Notes: generated by a model from the letters alone, not told the origin. A DNA stretch of 64,000 nt from Gordonia jinghuaiqii (GCF_014041935.1 NZ_CP059491.1:1240001-1304000); one strand, 5' to 3'; shown: positions 44,168 to 53,211, numbered from the stretch's first letter. Made by a program: numbers and translations.

Positions 44168-45601
44168 ATGGGTTCGGAGCGAGATTTCGACGTCATCGTC
44201 GTCGGTTCGGGAGCGGCGGGTCTGTCCGCCGCCCTCTCGGCGACCGAGGCCGGTGCCTCGGTGCTGGTCGTCGAGTCCGAAGGTGTCATCGGCGGATCCT
44301 CGCGGCTGGCCGGTGGCGTCGTCATGGCGAGCCGGAGCAAGCTGCAGAAGGCCGCGGGCATCGACGACGAGGAGGGCGCACTCTTCCGTGAGTACATGTC
44401 GATCAACGGCTGGGATCTGTCCGCCGGTCCGGTGCGCACCTGGACGGCCTCCCTCGGCGAGACCGTGGATTGGTTGAGTGCCAACGGTGTCCCGTTCTAC
44501 GAGCAGATGATCTTCGGCGGCGACGAGAGTCGTGCCCGCGGCCATTGCGTGGAGGGCGGCGGGCAGGCGCTGGTGACCGCGCTCGCCGCGGCGTGCAAGA
44601 AGGCCGGGGTCGACATCGCACTGGGCCGCCGTGTCGAGCGGCTCGTCGTCGAGGACGGGGTGGTCGTCGGGATCGAGTCCGGCGGGGAAACCCTCACGTC
44701 GGGATCGGTGGTCCTGGCGACCGGTGGGTTCGGCGCGAACCCGGCTCTGCTGGAACAGTTCTACCCGTCGTCCTATGTCAAGGACGAGACGTTCTACATC
44801 GGCGCCGACGGCGCCCGCGGTGACCATGTGGAGTTCGCCGGGCAACTCGGGGCGCAGCTGACCGGTGTCGACCGCGGCCTGCGGATGCTCAATCCCGGTG
44901 TGGACAAAGTCCACGAGGCCTTCCTGCCGGGATGGACGATCCTGGTCGACCGCGACGGCCGCCGGTTCACCGACGAGACGGCACCGTACGGCATCCTCGA
45001 TGCCCTCATGCGCAACCGCGGCAATGTCGGCTTCGTGATCTTCGACGACGCGTGTGTGCGCCCGCCCGCGGACAAGGCCGACCGCTACCGCGACGCCTAC
45101 AAGCAGGTGTGGCCCAACCACGCGCCGTTCCGTCCCAAGCACTACACCGCCGAGGTCATGGAGCTGTTCGCCGATCACGAACGGGTCCACATCGCCGCCA
45201 CCGTCGAAGAACTCGCCGACGCCATCAGGGTTGCGCCCGCGGAGCTGGCCGGTGAGATGGAACGCTACAACCAGCTCGTCGCCGACGGTGCGGACACCGA
45301 CTACAACAAGCCCGCCAAGTTCCTCAATCCGTTGACCACCGGGCCCTTCTACGCCGTCGAGGTGCGTCCGACCGCGGTGGCCCACACCGGTTACGGACTC
45401 AAGATCGACGAGTCCGGCGCGGTTGTCTCCCTCACCGGTGAGGCGATCGACGGCCTGTACGCGGCCGGCGAGTGCACCGGTGGCATCTCCGGACGCGTCT
45501 ACATGGGCTCGGGGAGCTCGCTGTCGAGCGCCGCCGGGTTCGGCCGCATCTCCGGTGCGGCCGCGGCGAAGCGGGCCGCGCGGGTGGAAGTCCCGGTCTG
45601 A
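44168..45601 (+). CDS. KstD/fumarate-reductase-type FAD dehydrogenase
   Basis: 477 residues from ATG 44168 with GGAGAG upstream; a GTG at 44159 overlapping the previous stop is the alternative. FAD loop VVVGSGAAGLSAALSATEAGASVLVVES, SSRLAGGVV, the GGFGANPALL segment and the C-terminal GLYAAGECTGGISGRVYMGSGSSLSSAAGFGRI typical of 3-ketosteroid dehydrogenases and flavocytochrome c-type enzymes. It likely desaturates a cyclic ketone or reduces an enone. Exact ring substrate unknown; not obviously a canonical KstD, because the active-site Tyr set cannot be confirmed by eye. Confidence 0.85.
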   Translation: MGSERDFDVIVVGSGAAGLSAALSATEAGASVLVVESEGVIGGSSRLAGGVVMASRSKLQKAAGIDDEEGALFREYMSINGWDLSAGPVRTWTASLGETVDWLSANGVPFYEQMIFGGDESRARGHCVEGGGQALVTALAAACKKAGVDIALGRRVERLVVEDGVVVGIESGGETLTSGSVVLATGGFGANPALLEQFYPSSYVKDETFYIGADGARGDHVEFAGQLGAQLTGVDRGLRMLNPGVDKVHEAFLPGWTILVDRDGRRFTDETAPYGILDALMRNRGNVGFVIFDDACVRPPADKADRYRDAYKQVWPNHAPFRPKHYTAEVMELFADHERVHIAATVEELADAIRVAPAELAGEMERYNQLVADGADTDYNKPAKFLNPLTTGPFYAVEVRPTAVAHTGYGLKIDESGAVVSLTGEAIDGLYAAGECTGGISGRVYMGSGSSLSSAAGFGRISGAAAAKRAARVEVPV

Positions 45602-45667
45602 GTCATCCGGTCAACCAGTCGCAACATCAGAGTTCTCAAGAACAAACACAAGAAGGAGGCGGGTCAT

Positions 45668-46681
45668 ATGTCGGCATCGACCGATCTGACGGCCGGACTC
45701 GGCACCGATGACCTCGAGGCGATGTATCACCTCATGCTCGTGACCACACTCGCCGATGTGCGATCGGCGAAGGAGGCCAAGGCCGGTCGGCTCGCGGCAG
45801 CGTTCTATCCGGTCCGCGGGATGGAGGCGGTCTGTGCGGCGCTCGGTGCCGTCCTCGACAAGGAGGATCGGATGGTGTCGACCTACCGGAACCTCGGGGA
45901 CGCGCTCGCCAAGGGCGCCACGCTCCGGTCGATCATGGCCGAGTTGTACGGACGTGCCAACGGCATGTCCAAGGGCAAGGGCGGCCCGATGCACCTGCAG
46001 GATCAGGAAGTCGGCTTCACCGCGACCACGGGCATCGTCGGGGAGAGTCTGCCGCTGGCCGTCGGGCTGGCGATGGCGACCCAGCTCGACGGTGGCGGGC
46101 GTGCCACGGTCGCGACGTTCGGTGACGGCGCGACCTCGATCGGCAGCTACCACGAATCGATGAACTTCGCGGCGCTCTGGAAGCTGCCGGTGGTCTTCGT
46201 GTGCCAGAACAACCAGTGGGGTGAGCACACCGCGATCGCCGACTACGCGCCCGACACCGACCTGGCCAAACGTGCTGCGTCGTATGCGATGCCGACCGAA
46301 CGCGTCGACGGCTTCGACCCGATCGCGAGCACTCGCGCATTGCGGGTCGCGGTGGAACGCGCACGGCGCGGTGAGGGTCCGTCGTTCATCGAGTTCGTGC
46401 ACTACCGGCTGACCGGACACACCGGCACCGCCGACTTCAGTTACGTCCCCAAGGACGAACTGGCGGCGGCGATGAAGCGCGACCCGGCGCCCAGCTTCCG
46501 GACATGGTTGAAGGACAACGGCATCTTCGACGATGCGGCATTGACGGCCGTGGAGAAGCGGGCCCAGGACTACGTCGACGACGCCTTCTCCTACGCCGAG
46601 TCCAGCCCGTTCCCCGACCCCGACACGCTCGAGACCGATGTGTTCGCCGATGACGAGTTCGTGAGGAGTCTGAACCGATGA
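45668..46681 (+). CDS. 2-oxoacid dehydrogenase E1 component, alpha subunit
   Basis: 337 residues. TPP-binding motif GDGATSIG followed 27 residues on by QNNQWG; the central KGKGGPMHL and RNLGD segments fit acetoin- or pyruvate-dehydrogenase type E1 alpha. E1 alpha carries out decarboxylation of a 2-oxo acid (or splitting of acetoin) with the beta subunit. Coupled to the beta gene (ATGA). No E2 or E3 in the window, so it must use partners from elsewhere or act in another way. AGGAGG upstream is a strong ribosome site. Confidence 0.9.
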   Translation: MSASTDLTAGLGTDDLEAMYHLMLVTTLADVRSAKEAKAGRLAAAFYPVRGMEAVCAALGAVLDKEDRMVSTYRNLGDALAKGATLRSIMAELYGRANGMSKGKGGPMHLQDQEVGFTATTGIVGESLPLAVGLAMATQLDGGGRATVATFGDGATSIGSYHESMNFAALWKLPVVFVCQNNQWGEHTAIADYAPDTDLAKRAASYAMPTERVDGFDPIASTRALRVAVERARRGEGPSFIEFVHYRLTGHTGTADFSYVPKDELAAAMKRDPAPSFRTWLKDNGIFDDAALTAVEKRAQDYVDDAFSYAESSPFPDPDTLETDVFADDEFVRSLNR

Positions 46682-47655
46682 GCGAGAAGAAGACGATGAC
46701 GATGGCAGCGGCCATCAACACGGGTTTCCACGAGGCGATGGCCGCGGATCCGAAGATCGTGGTTCTCGGCGAGGACGTGGAGGATCCGATCGGCGGTCCG
46801 TTCAAGACCAGCAAGGGCCTCTCGACCGAGTTCGGCCGCGACCGGGTGCGGTCGACGCCGATCGCCGAGGGGACGTTCGCGGGTACCGCGGTGGGTCTGG
46901 CACTCGGCGGTTACCGTCCGGTGGCCGAGATCATGTTCTTCGATTTCATCACCCTCGCCCTGGACCAGGTGATCAACCACGCCGCCAAGCTGCGTTACAT
47001 GACCGGTGGTGCGACGCCGACGCCGATCCTGGTGACCACCGTCATCGGCAGCAGCCACTTCGGCGCCCAGCATGCGCAATCGCTCGAGGCGTGGTTCATG
47101 CACACGCCCGGCATCAACGTGATCATGCCGTCGAACCCGGTGGACGCCAAGGGGCTCCTGCAGTCATGCCTGGAATCGCCCGACCCGTGTCTGTTCATCC
47201 AGCACTCGGGACTCCTGTACTCGGTCAAGGAGCCGGTCGAAGAGGGCCGGTACACCATTCCGCTCGGCCGGGCCGCGACCCTGCGGACCGGCTCCGACAT
47301 CACCCTGGTCACCTACGGGACCGGCGTGGCGATCTGCTCCGACGCCGCGAATGCGCTGTCGGCGGCCGGGATCGAGGCCGAGGTGATCGACCTGCGCAGT
47401 CTGGTGCCGCTGGATCTGCCCACGGTCATGGAGTCGGTGGAACGCACCCGCCGGTGCGTCATCGTCCATGAGGCCACGGAGTTCTGCGGGCCGGGCGCCG
47501 AGATCAGCTCGCGAATCCACGAGAAGTTGTTCAACGAACTGCTCGCACCCGTCGGGCGCGTCGGCTCCATGTACACGCCGGTGCCGTTCTCCAAGGCACT
47601 CAACGGATTCCCGACCGTGGACCGGGTGGTCGCGAAGGTGCGCGAGCTGTTCTGA
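46678..47655 (+). CDS. 2-oxoacid dehydrogenase E1 component, beta subunit
   Basis: 325 residues. LGEDVEDPIGGPFKTSKGL at the N-terminus and RVRSTPIAEGTFAGTAVGLALGGYRPVAEIMFFDF are the standard E1 beta active-site and dimer regions, and QSLEAWFMHTPGINVIMPSNP follows. Forms an alpha2beta2 TPP enzyme with the preceding gene. Similar pairs occur in acetoin and branched-chain oxidation. It ends the rightward operon that begins with the two phosphatases; a hairpin follows. Confidence 0.9.
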   Translation: MSEKKTMTMAAAINTGFHEAMAADPKIVVLGEDVEDPIGGPFKTSKGLSTEFGRDRVRSTPIAEGTFAGTAVGLALGGYRPVAEIMFFDFITLALDQVINHAAKLRYMTGGATPTPILVTTVIGSSHFGAQHAQSLEAWFMHTPGINVIMPSNPVDAKGLLQSCLESPDPCLFIQHSGLLYSVKEPVEEGRYTIPLGRAATLRTGSDITLVTYGTGVAICSDAANALSAAGIEAEVIDLRSLVPLDLPTVMESVERTRRCVIVHEATEFCGPGAEISSRIHEKLFNELLAPVGRVGSMYTPVPFSKALNGFPTVDRVVAKVRELF

Positions 47656-47704
47656 GCGCGCGCCGCGTCGTGAGCGGCCGCGGCAGGGGACAGGCAGACA
47701 ACGG

Positions 47705-47743
47705 CAGGGGTCGGCACACTCGAGGAGAGCGTGCCGACCCCTG
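47705..47743. terminator. Bidirectional terminator hairpin
   Basis: CAGGGGTCGGCAC and its perfect complement around a 13-base loop, between the convergent E1 beta and VOC genes. Confidence 0.8.
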
Positions 47744-47769
47744 TCGGCGCTGTGCGGCAGCGGGTTCGG

Positions 47770-48183
47770 TCAGAGAGTCCCGCCGCGCTGCACGAACTCG
47801 ATCACGTTGCCGTCGGGATCGGTGCCGAAGGCGATCCAGGCGCCGGGGCGCACCTCGACGGGCTCCTCGAGAACGGACGCGGTGGTGGACGCTCGGCACG
47901 CGGCGAGGGCATCGGCGATCTTCTCCACCGACACGGTGATGTAGCGGATGCCGGTGCCGGCGCCGATGCCGCCGGTCGCAGCCGGGGTCCCGGGCTTCTC
48001 GTCGTATTCGAGGACCTTGAGCACCACGTCGCCGAGCTCGAACCGGATGATGGTGAATCCCGGCATCCGGATGTCGTCGAGGCGGGGCAACCCGAGGAGC
48101 TCGCCGTAGAACTCCACCATCGGTGCCGGGTCGGTGGTCACGATCCCGACGTCGAGGGTGGGTTTGGTGAGGACGATGGGCAT
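47770..48183 (-). CDS. Glyoxalase/VOC-family protein
   Basis: 137 residues, GGAG before ATG. Two beta-alpha-beta-beta-beta repeats: the first from DVGIVTTDPAPMVEFYGELLGLP, the second from IRYITVSVEKIADALAACR to DPDGNVIEFVQRG. The Glu ligand is present (VIEFVQ), but the usual first-strand His is replaced (DVGIV) and the second-module His also (IRYITV), so metal binding is doubtful. Single gene, divergent from the SDR across motif region D. Function unknown. Confidence 0.82.
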   Translation of the reverse strand: MPIVLTKPTLDVGIVTTDPAPMVEFYGELLGLPRLDDIRMPGFTIIRFELGDVVLKVLEYDEKPGTPAATGGIGAGTGIRYITVSVEKIADALAACRASTTASVLEEPVEVRPGAWIAFGTDPDGNVIEFVQRGGTL

Positions 48184-48220
48184 GAGGTCTCCGTTTCGTA
48201 GGACGGTGAGGATTCCTAAT

Positions 48221-48248
48221 GTACTCTAGTAACAAATAATCTAGAGCT
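48221..48248. promoter_or_regulatory. CTAG-type divergent promoter region D
   Basis: TACTCTAGTA at 48222-48231 places TAGAGT 40 bases before the VOC start on the minus strand. ATCTAGAG follows at 48239-48246 facing the SDR gene. Confidence 0.65.
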
Positions 48249-48290
48249 GAACGAATTCGTTCTGGGTGCTTCTTGCGAAAGGGAATCGAC

Positions 48291-49055
48291 GTGGATCTCA
48301 ACCTGACCGGCAAGCGCGCCGTCATCACCGGGGCGAGCAGGGGCATCGGACTGCGTATCGCCGAGACGCTCGTCGACGAGGGTGTCCGGGTGGTGATCGG
48401 TGCACGCGATGTCGCGCGGCTCGACGCCGCTGCCGAGGCGTTGCGGGGGCGGGGTGGCGACGTGCACCCCATCACCGTGGACGTGTCGCAGGCCGACTCC
48501 GCCCGCGAGTTCATCGCCTCGGCTACTGCGGCACTCGGCGGGCTCGACATCCTGGTCTCGAACGCGTCGCCGGGCAGCGTCAAAGGTGACGACGCGTGGG
48601 TGGCCAGTGCGCGCGGCGACCTGCAGGCCTTCGCGATCCTTGCCGAGGCCGCACGCGGGGAACTCGCCGCGTCCGGCTCGGGCGCGGTGGTGGCGATCAG
48701 CTCGACCAGTGCCCTCGACGTGGACTTTCCCTCCGGGCCCAACTCCTTCGGGGCGATCAAGGCGGCCGTGCTCCATCACGCATCGGCGCTCGCGCGAGCC
48801 TGGGCGGGCGAGGGCATCCGGGTCAACACCGTGTCCCCGGGGCCGATCGAGTTCCCCGATGGAGCGTGGGATCACGTGCGCCAGTCGCGTCCGGAGGTCT
48901 ACGAGAACCTCAAGACGAGGATTCCGCTGGGGCGTCTGGGCTCGGTCGACGATGTCGCCGACGCGATCGCCTTCCTGGTGAGTCCGCGCGCCGGTTTCAT
49001 CACCGGCGCCAACACGGTAGTCGACGGCGGAATGTTGTCCCGGGTTCAGCACTGA
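48291..49055 (+). CDS. SDR-family protein lacking the catalytic tyrosine
   Basis: 254 residues from GTG 48291 with GAAAGGGA upstream. SDR fold: TGASRGIG cofactor loop, SNAS in place of NNAG, the catalytic Ser in ISSTSALD, and the C-terminal VSPGPIEFP and GGMLS. At the Y-x-x-x-K site the sequence reads SFGAIKAA, so Tyr is replaced by Phe while Lys remains. This should abolish classical dehydrogenase chemistry. It could be a binding or isomerase-type protein, or use another residue. Upstream motif region D. Confidence 0.85.
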   Translation: MDLNLTGKRAVITGASRGIGLRIAETLVDEGVRVVIGARDVARLDAAAEALRGRGGDVHPITVDVSQADSAREFIASATAALGGLDILVSNASPGSVKGDDAWVASARGDLQAFAILAEAARGELAASGSGAVVAISSTSALDVDFPSGPNSFGAIKAAVLHHASALARAWAGEGIRVNTVSPGPIEFPDGAWDHVRQSRPEVYENLKTRIPLGRLGSVDDVADAIAFLVSPRAGFITGANTVVDGGMLSRVQH

Positions 49056-49074
49056 GGCCCCGGGCGGCGAACCT

Positions 49075-49094
49075 ATACTCTATTAATAGACTAT
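49075..49094. promoter_or_regulatory. CTAG-type operator/promoter E
   Basis: ACTCTATTAATAGACT at 49077-49092, a dyad with one mismatch; lacks the central CTAG but keeps both outer arms. TAGACT could be the -10 of the Rieske operon. Confidence 0.6.
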
Positions 49095-49128
49095 TCATCA
49101 TTCGATCTCAGTGAGCTTGGAGGACCAG

Positions 49129-50478
49129 ATGGGTGAGCGTCTCGATGTCGGCGATCGTCTGCTGACGTACAAAGACGTGCTCGATCTCGACACCCGCGAG
49201 GTGCCGGCACACATCCGTGAGGAGCGTCGCGGTGATTTCGATTTCACCGAGGCCTCCATCGAGCGGTATATCAGTCGTGACTGGCACCTGCGGGAGAAGG
49301 AGCTGGTGTGGAAGCGCACCTGGCACTTCGCCTGTCGTGAGGAGAACCTGCCCGAGGTGGGTGATCATGTCGTCTACTCCATCGCCGACATGTCCTATCT
49401 CATCGTGCGTTCGGCGCCCGACGAGATCCGCGCGTATCCGAACGCGTGCCTGCACCGTGGCCGCCAGCTCAAGGACCACGACGGCTGGTGTGCGGAGATC
49501 CGTTGCGCGTTCCACGGATTGGCGTGGAACCTCGACGGTTCGTTCAAGCAGAATCCGGCGCCATGGGAGTTCCCGCACGTCGACGAGGCGAAGTTCGGCC
49601 TGCCATCGATCAGCGTCGGCACCTGGGGCGGGTTCGTCTTCATCAACCCCGATCCCGATGCGGCACCGCTCGAGGACTACCTCGGGGAGCTGCCCGAACA
49701 CTTCGCGAAGTGGGGCCACGAGGACCGCTGCATCGAGGCTCATGTGTCAAAGGTCCTGCGCTGCAACTGGAAAGTGGCGCAGGAGGCCTACATGGAGTGC
49801 TGGCATGCCGCTGCCACACATCCGCAGACCGTGCCCTATGCGGCGTTCGGGATCTGCCAGGTCGACTGCTATGACAAGTTCTCCCGCTTCATCACCCCGT
49901 CGGAGGTCGTCGGCCCGATGATGAAGGGCGACCCCACCACCGAGGAGATGCTGCGCGCGACGATGGATGTCCGCGTCGACGAGAAGCTCCCGGTGACACC
50001 GCAGGACGGGCAGACCGCGCGTGAGTTCATCGTGGCCTCCACCCGCGAGAAGTGGCGCGGGTTCCTCGGTGACGCGATCGAGGAGTGGGCCGACTGCGAG
50101 CTCGTGGACAACTTCACCTACACGATCTTCCCCAACATGATGCCCTGGGGTGGCGTGCACAAACTGTGCTACCGGTTCCGGCCCAACGGCGACGATCACC
50201 GCACCTGCATCATGGATGTCTTCCTGATCAGCCCGTTCACCGGCGAACGGCCCGCACCCTCACCCGAGGTGCGACTGGATGCCGACACGCCTTTCGGCAC
50301 ACGCTCGGAGCTGGGCATCGTGGGCAACATCCTGGATCAGGACGTCTTCAACATGGAGAAGGTGCAGTACGGCCTCGAGACCACGGTGAAGCCCACGGTC
50401 ACCTTCGCCACCTACCAAGAGGACAACATCCGCTGGATGCACCAGTTGATGGACCAGTACATGACAGGGGAGAAGTAG
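49129..50478 (+). CDS. Rieske non-heme iron oxygenase, large subunit
   Basis: 449 residues from ATG 49129 (GGAGG at ideal spacing). Rieske 2Fe-2S site: C-x-H as CLHRGRQL and C-x2-H as CAFHG, 16 residues between. The mononuclear iron site is in NWKVAQEAYMECWHAAATHP (two His) with the Asp in ILDQDVFNME. Typical length of alpha subunits; no beta subunit is adjacent, so probably a homotrimer. It would hydroxylate a ring or side chain using the reductase and ferredoxin at 52006-53393. First gene of a rightward operon. Confidence 0.93.
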   Translation: MGERLDVGDRLLTYKDVLDLDTREVPAHIREERRGDFDFTEASIERYISRDWHLREKELVWKRTWHFACREENLPEVGDHVVYSIADMSYLIVRSAPDEIRAYPNACLHRGRQLKDHDGWCAEIRCAFHGLAWNLDGSFKQNPAPWEFPHVDEAKFGLPSISVGTWGGFVFINPDPDAAPLEDYLGELPEHFAKWGHEDRCIEAHVSKVLRCNWKVAQEAYMECWHAAATHPQTVPYAAFGICQVDCYDKFSRFITPSEVVGPMMKGDPTTEEMLRATMDVRVDEKLPVTPQDGQTAREFIVASTREKWRGFLGDAIEEWADCELVDNFTYTIFPNMMPWGGVHKLCYRFRPNGDDHRTCIMDVFLISPFTGERPAPSPEVRLDADTPFGTRSELGIVGNILDQDVFNMEKVQYGLETTVKPTVTFATYQEDNIRWMHQLMDQYMTGEK

Positions 50479-50480
50479 CG

Positions 50481-50693
50481 ATGCACGGGCTTCGACATCC
50501 GTTCAGCGGCGCGCTCTACGAACCCGAGGAGAACGAGCTGGTGCGTGTCACCACCAGAGCCGGCCAGATCGGGATCTACAGCAAGGACGGCCGGCGGGTC
50601 TCGGGGGACAAGATCGACGTCGATCCGCAGATGACCGGCTGGATCGCGTCCAAGCGCGGCGTCCACCGCATGGTCAACACGGCGTCCCACTGA
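50481..50693 (+). CDS. Small conserved-looking protein of unknown function (70 aa)
   Basis: ATG two bases after the oxygenase stop, with GGGGAG just upstream. The sequence is beta-rich (ALYEPEENELVRVTTRAGQIGIYSKDGRRVSGDKI) and ends MVNTASH. No cysteine or His cluster, so not a ferredoxin. Tight spacing between the oxygenase and the ThuA-like gene argues it is real and possibly an accessory or beta-like subunit. No family recognised. Confidence 0.7.
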   Translation: MHGLRHPFSGALYEPEENELVRVTTRAGQIGIYSKDGRRVSGDKIDVDPQMTGWIASKRGVHRMVNTASH

Positions 50694-50697
50694 CCCG

Positions 50698-51486
50698 ATG
50701 ACGACTCCACTACGTGTGCTCGCTGTGACCCGCGGGCACAACTTCGAACGCAATGCCTTCACCGCGATGCTCGACGCGCTCCCCGGCGTCGAGGTCAGCC
50801 AGGTGGAACAACCCGCGGCGCAGACCTTCTTCCGACCGGAGAATGCACCCGAATGGGACGCATTCCTGATGTACGACATGCCCGGTTACACCTTCCATCG
50901 CGATCATTCACCGGTCGATCTCCACGAGCCGCCGACGCGGTTCCGCGAGGACTTCGAGGCTTTGGTCGCCGCCGGGCACGGATTCGTGTTCCTTCATCAC
51001 GCCCTGGCGTCGTGGCCGACCTGGCCGCGGTACGCGTCGCTGATCGGCGGCCGGTTCCGGTTCGTTCCCGGTGACGGGCAACCCGATTCGGGCTACCGGC
51101 ACGAGGTCGACCAGCGGATCAGGGTTCTCGACCAGGGCCATCCGATCACCGCGGGTGTCGACCCGGAGTTCGCTCTGCGTGACGAAACATACCTGTGCGC
51201 GGTCGACAACGACGTGCACCCGCTCCTGGCGACCGACGTCCCGCTGGACACCACCACGCACTACTCGACCTACAACGCCGTCCGGGGCCGGCGCGACACC
51301 AGCGACGGCTGGGAGCACGAGCCCGGCAGTGGGGTCGTGGGGTGGGTGAAGCCACACGACGCCAGTCGGATCGCGTATCTGCAGTTCGGTGACGGACCGT
51401 CCGCATACGGCAACTCGAATTTCCGCCGGCTGGTGACCAACGCCCTCACCTGGGCGGCCGGCTCATCCACGGAGGTCTCCTCATGA
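50698..51486 (+). CDS. ThuA-domain protein
   Basis: 262 residues. ThuA-like fold, related to class I glutamine amidotransferases: VLAVTRGHNFERNAFTAML, then WDAFLMYDMPGYTFH, the GHGFVFLHHALASWPTWPRYASLIGGRF core and the C-terminal IAYLQFGDGPSAYGNSNFRRL. The usual amidotransferase Cys is absent (LHHALA). Family members act in sugar and 3-keto-glycoside metabolism; several modify hydroxylated rings. Coupled to the oxygenase and VOC genes, so a post-hydroxylation step is likely but unspecified. Confidence 0.82.
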   Translation: MTTPLRVLAVTRGHNFERNAFTAMLDALPGVEVSQVEQPAAQTFFRPENAPEWDAFLMYDMPGYTFHRDHSPVDLHEPPTRFREDFEALVAAGHGFVFLHHALASWPTWPRYASLIGGRFRFVPGDGQPDSGYRHEVDQRIRVLDQGHPITAGVDPEFALRDETYLCAVDNDVHPLLATDVPLDTTTHYSTYNAVRGRRDTSDGWEHEPGSGVVGWVKPHDASRIAYLQFGDGPSAYGNSNFRRLVTNALTWAAGSSTEVSS

Positions 51487-51953
51487 CAGCTCAGATCCCC
51501 TACCACTCAGGTATTCTCGTCGCCGACATCGGCGAGGCGGCCGCCCGGTTCACCGCCGAGCTCGGCTATGAGTTCAACGAGCCGACGTCGATCACGGTGC
51601 CGCGCTTCGACGACCGGCTCGCGGGTACCGAAGGCGAGGTCACGCTGAGCGCGGTCTACAGCCGGTCCGGACCGCATCGCCTGGAACTGATCGCCGCCCA
51701 GGGTGAGGGAATCTACTCGGCGTCCCGTGCAGGCCTCCACCACCTCGGCATCTGGGAGTCGGCGATGCCGGCACGCCTCGCCACGCTCGAGGCGACGCAC
51801 GACACGGTCGTCGAAGCGGTGTTGTGGCGCAGGGACGGTGGGCTCTCGGCCATCTATGCGAGGTCGGCATCCACCGGGACCCGACTCGAGTACGTCAACG
51901 ACGATCGTCGTGAGGCCCTCGAGCGTTGGTTCGACACGGGCGTCTTCTCCTGA
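51483..51953 (+). CDS. Glyoxalase/VOC-family enzyme
   Basis: 156 residues, ATGA overlap with the ThuA gene. Metal ligands typical of VOC enzymes: His in IPYHSGILVADI, His in AGLHHLGIW and Glu in TRLEYVND. Possible chemistry includes isomerisation, epimerisation or ring cleavage; the short single-module length is more like an epimerase or lactoylglutathione-lyase-type enzyme than an extradiol dioxygenase. Last gene of the Rieske operon, convergent with the reductase. Confidence 0.82.
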   Translation: MTAQIPYHSGILVADIGEAAARFTAELGYEFNEPTSITVPRFDDRLAGTEGEVTLSAVYSRSGPHRLELIAAQGEGIYSASRAGLHHLGIWESAMPARLATLEATHDTVVEAVLWRRDGGLSAIYARSASTGTRLEYVNDDRREALERWFDTGVFS

Positions 51954-52005
51954 TACTCCTGCGAGGAGTCCACTCAGCAGTAGGTGTCGCCGAGCCGGGC
52001 AGGTG

Positions 52006-53211
52006 TCAGCCCAGTTCTTGTGCCAGGGTCACGGCCTCGTCCCAGGAAGCTCTGTCGGTCAACAGCTTCCGGAACTTCTGGGTGGCCGCCGGGCGGCCGA
52101 CGGTGAGGGCACCCCGCAGCTGCGCACCCTTGCGGTACAGCGCGACGAAGCTCTCGCCCTCGACATCGCCGACAAGTAGCTCCTCGTCGGCGTCGGTCTG
52201 ACCGATCACCTGGATCTTCACGCCGTACCACTCGGTCCACACGTAGGGGATCGAGCTGAAAGGTGTGGTGCCGTCTGGGTCGAGTGCCGTGGCAGCCGCG
52301 TGCTTGCCCTGTTCGGCTGCGTTGGTGCGGTGTTCGACGCGGCGCCGGACGCCCCACCGGGGATCCACCCAGCTCGCGACGTCGCCGGCGGCACTGACAC
52401 CGCTCTCGACCGACAGGTCGGGCTCGCAGAGGACACCGTTGTCGACCGGAACCCCGGAGCCGGCAAGCCATTCGGTGTTGGGGACCGTGCCGACGGCGAC
52501 CACCAGACAGCCGGCCGACATCACCTTCTCGCCGACCCGGACCTCGATGTGGTCGTCGAACGGGGAGACCGAATCGAGGGTGCGGCCGCACCTCAGGGTG
52601 ACGCCGCGGCGGCGATGCAGATCCATCAGGGCGGCACCGGCCTGGATGCCGACCACATGAGACAACGGGTGTTGCGCCGCTTCGATGATGGTGACCGACC
52701 GGCCGGATGCCACTGCAGCGCTGGCAACTTCGGAACCGATGAACCCCGCGCCCACGATGAGCACGGGTTGGTTCTCGGCGAGTGACTCGCGCAAGGCGTC
52801 TGCCGAGTCCAGGGTGCGTATCGCGTGGATGCGGGGATGGGTGACGTCGACGCCGTCGAGCAGTCGCGGCCGCACGCCGGTGGCGATCACGAGTGCGTCG
52901 TAGGACAGGACCTCATCGGAATCGAGAGTGACTGTACGCGAGTCGATGTCCAGAGAAGCGGCGCTCTGGCCGAGTCGGAGTTCGACGTCGAGCTCGGCGA
53001 GACCCTCGGCGCTCTTGAGTGGTTTCGACGGTTGGCGTCCGTCGAGCTTCAGCCGCTCTTTGGTCAGCGGCGGCCGGTCGTAGGGCAGTTCGCTTTCGGC
53101 GCCGATGAGGGTGATCGCACCGGCGAACCCGGACTTGCGGGCGGCCTCCACGGCGCGCAGGCCCGCGAGCGATGCCCCGACGATGAGCAGTCGCGGCGTC
53201 CCGGGGATCAC
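52006..53211 (-). CDS. Ferredoxin reductase-type NAD(P)H:FAD oxidoreductase
   Basis: 401 residues from GTG 53211, overlapping the ferredoxin stop (GTGA). Two Rossmann folds: LLIVGASLAGLRAVEAARKSGF for FAD and VLIVGAGFIGSEVASAAVASG for NAD(P)H. YDRPPLTKE and the SVESGVSAAGDVASW FAD motif, with the C-terminal dimer domain, match the putidaredoxin-reductase family. It passes electrons from NAD(P)H to the adjacent ferredoxin and on to the Rieske oxygenase or P450. Confidence 0.92.
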   Translation of the reverse strand: MIPGTPRLLIVGASLAGLRAVEAARKSGFAGAITLIGAESELPYDRPPLTKERLKLDGRQPSKPLKSAEGLAELDVELRLGQSAASLDIDSRTVTLDSDEVLSYDALVIATGVRPRLLDGVDVTHPRIHAIRTLDSADALRESLAENQPVLIVGAGFIGSEVASAAVASGRSVTIIEAAQHPLSHVVGIQAGAALMDLHRRRGVTLRCGRTLDSVSPFDDHIEVRVGEKVMSAGCLVVAVGTVPNTEWLAGSGVPVDNGVLCEPDLSVESGVSAAGDVASWVDPRWGVRRRVEHRTNAAEQGKHAAATALDPDGTTPFSSIPYVWTEWYGVKIQVIGQTDADEELLVGDVEGESFVALYRKGAQLRGALTVGRPAATQKFRKLLTDRASWDEAVTLAQELG

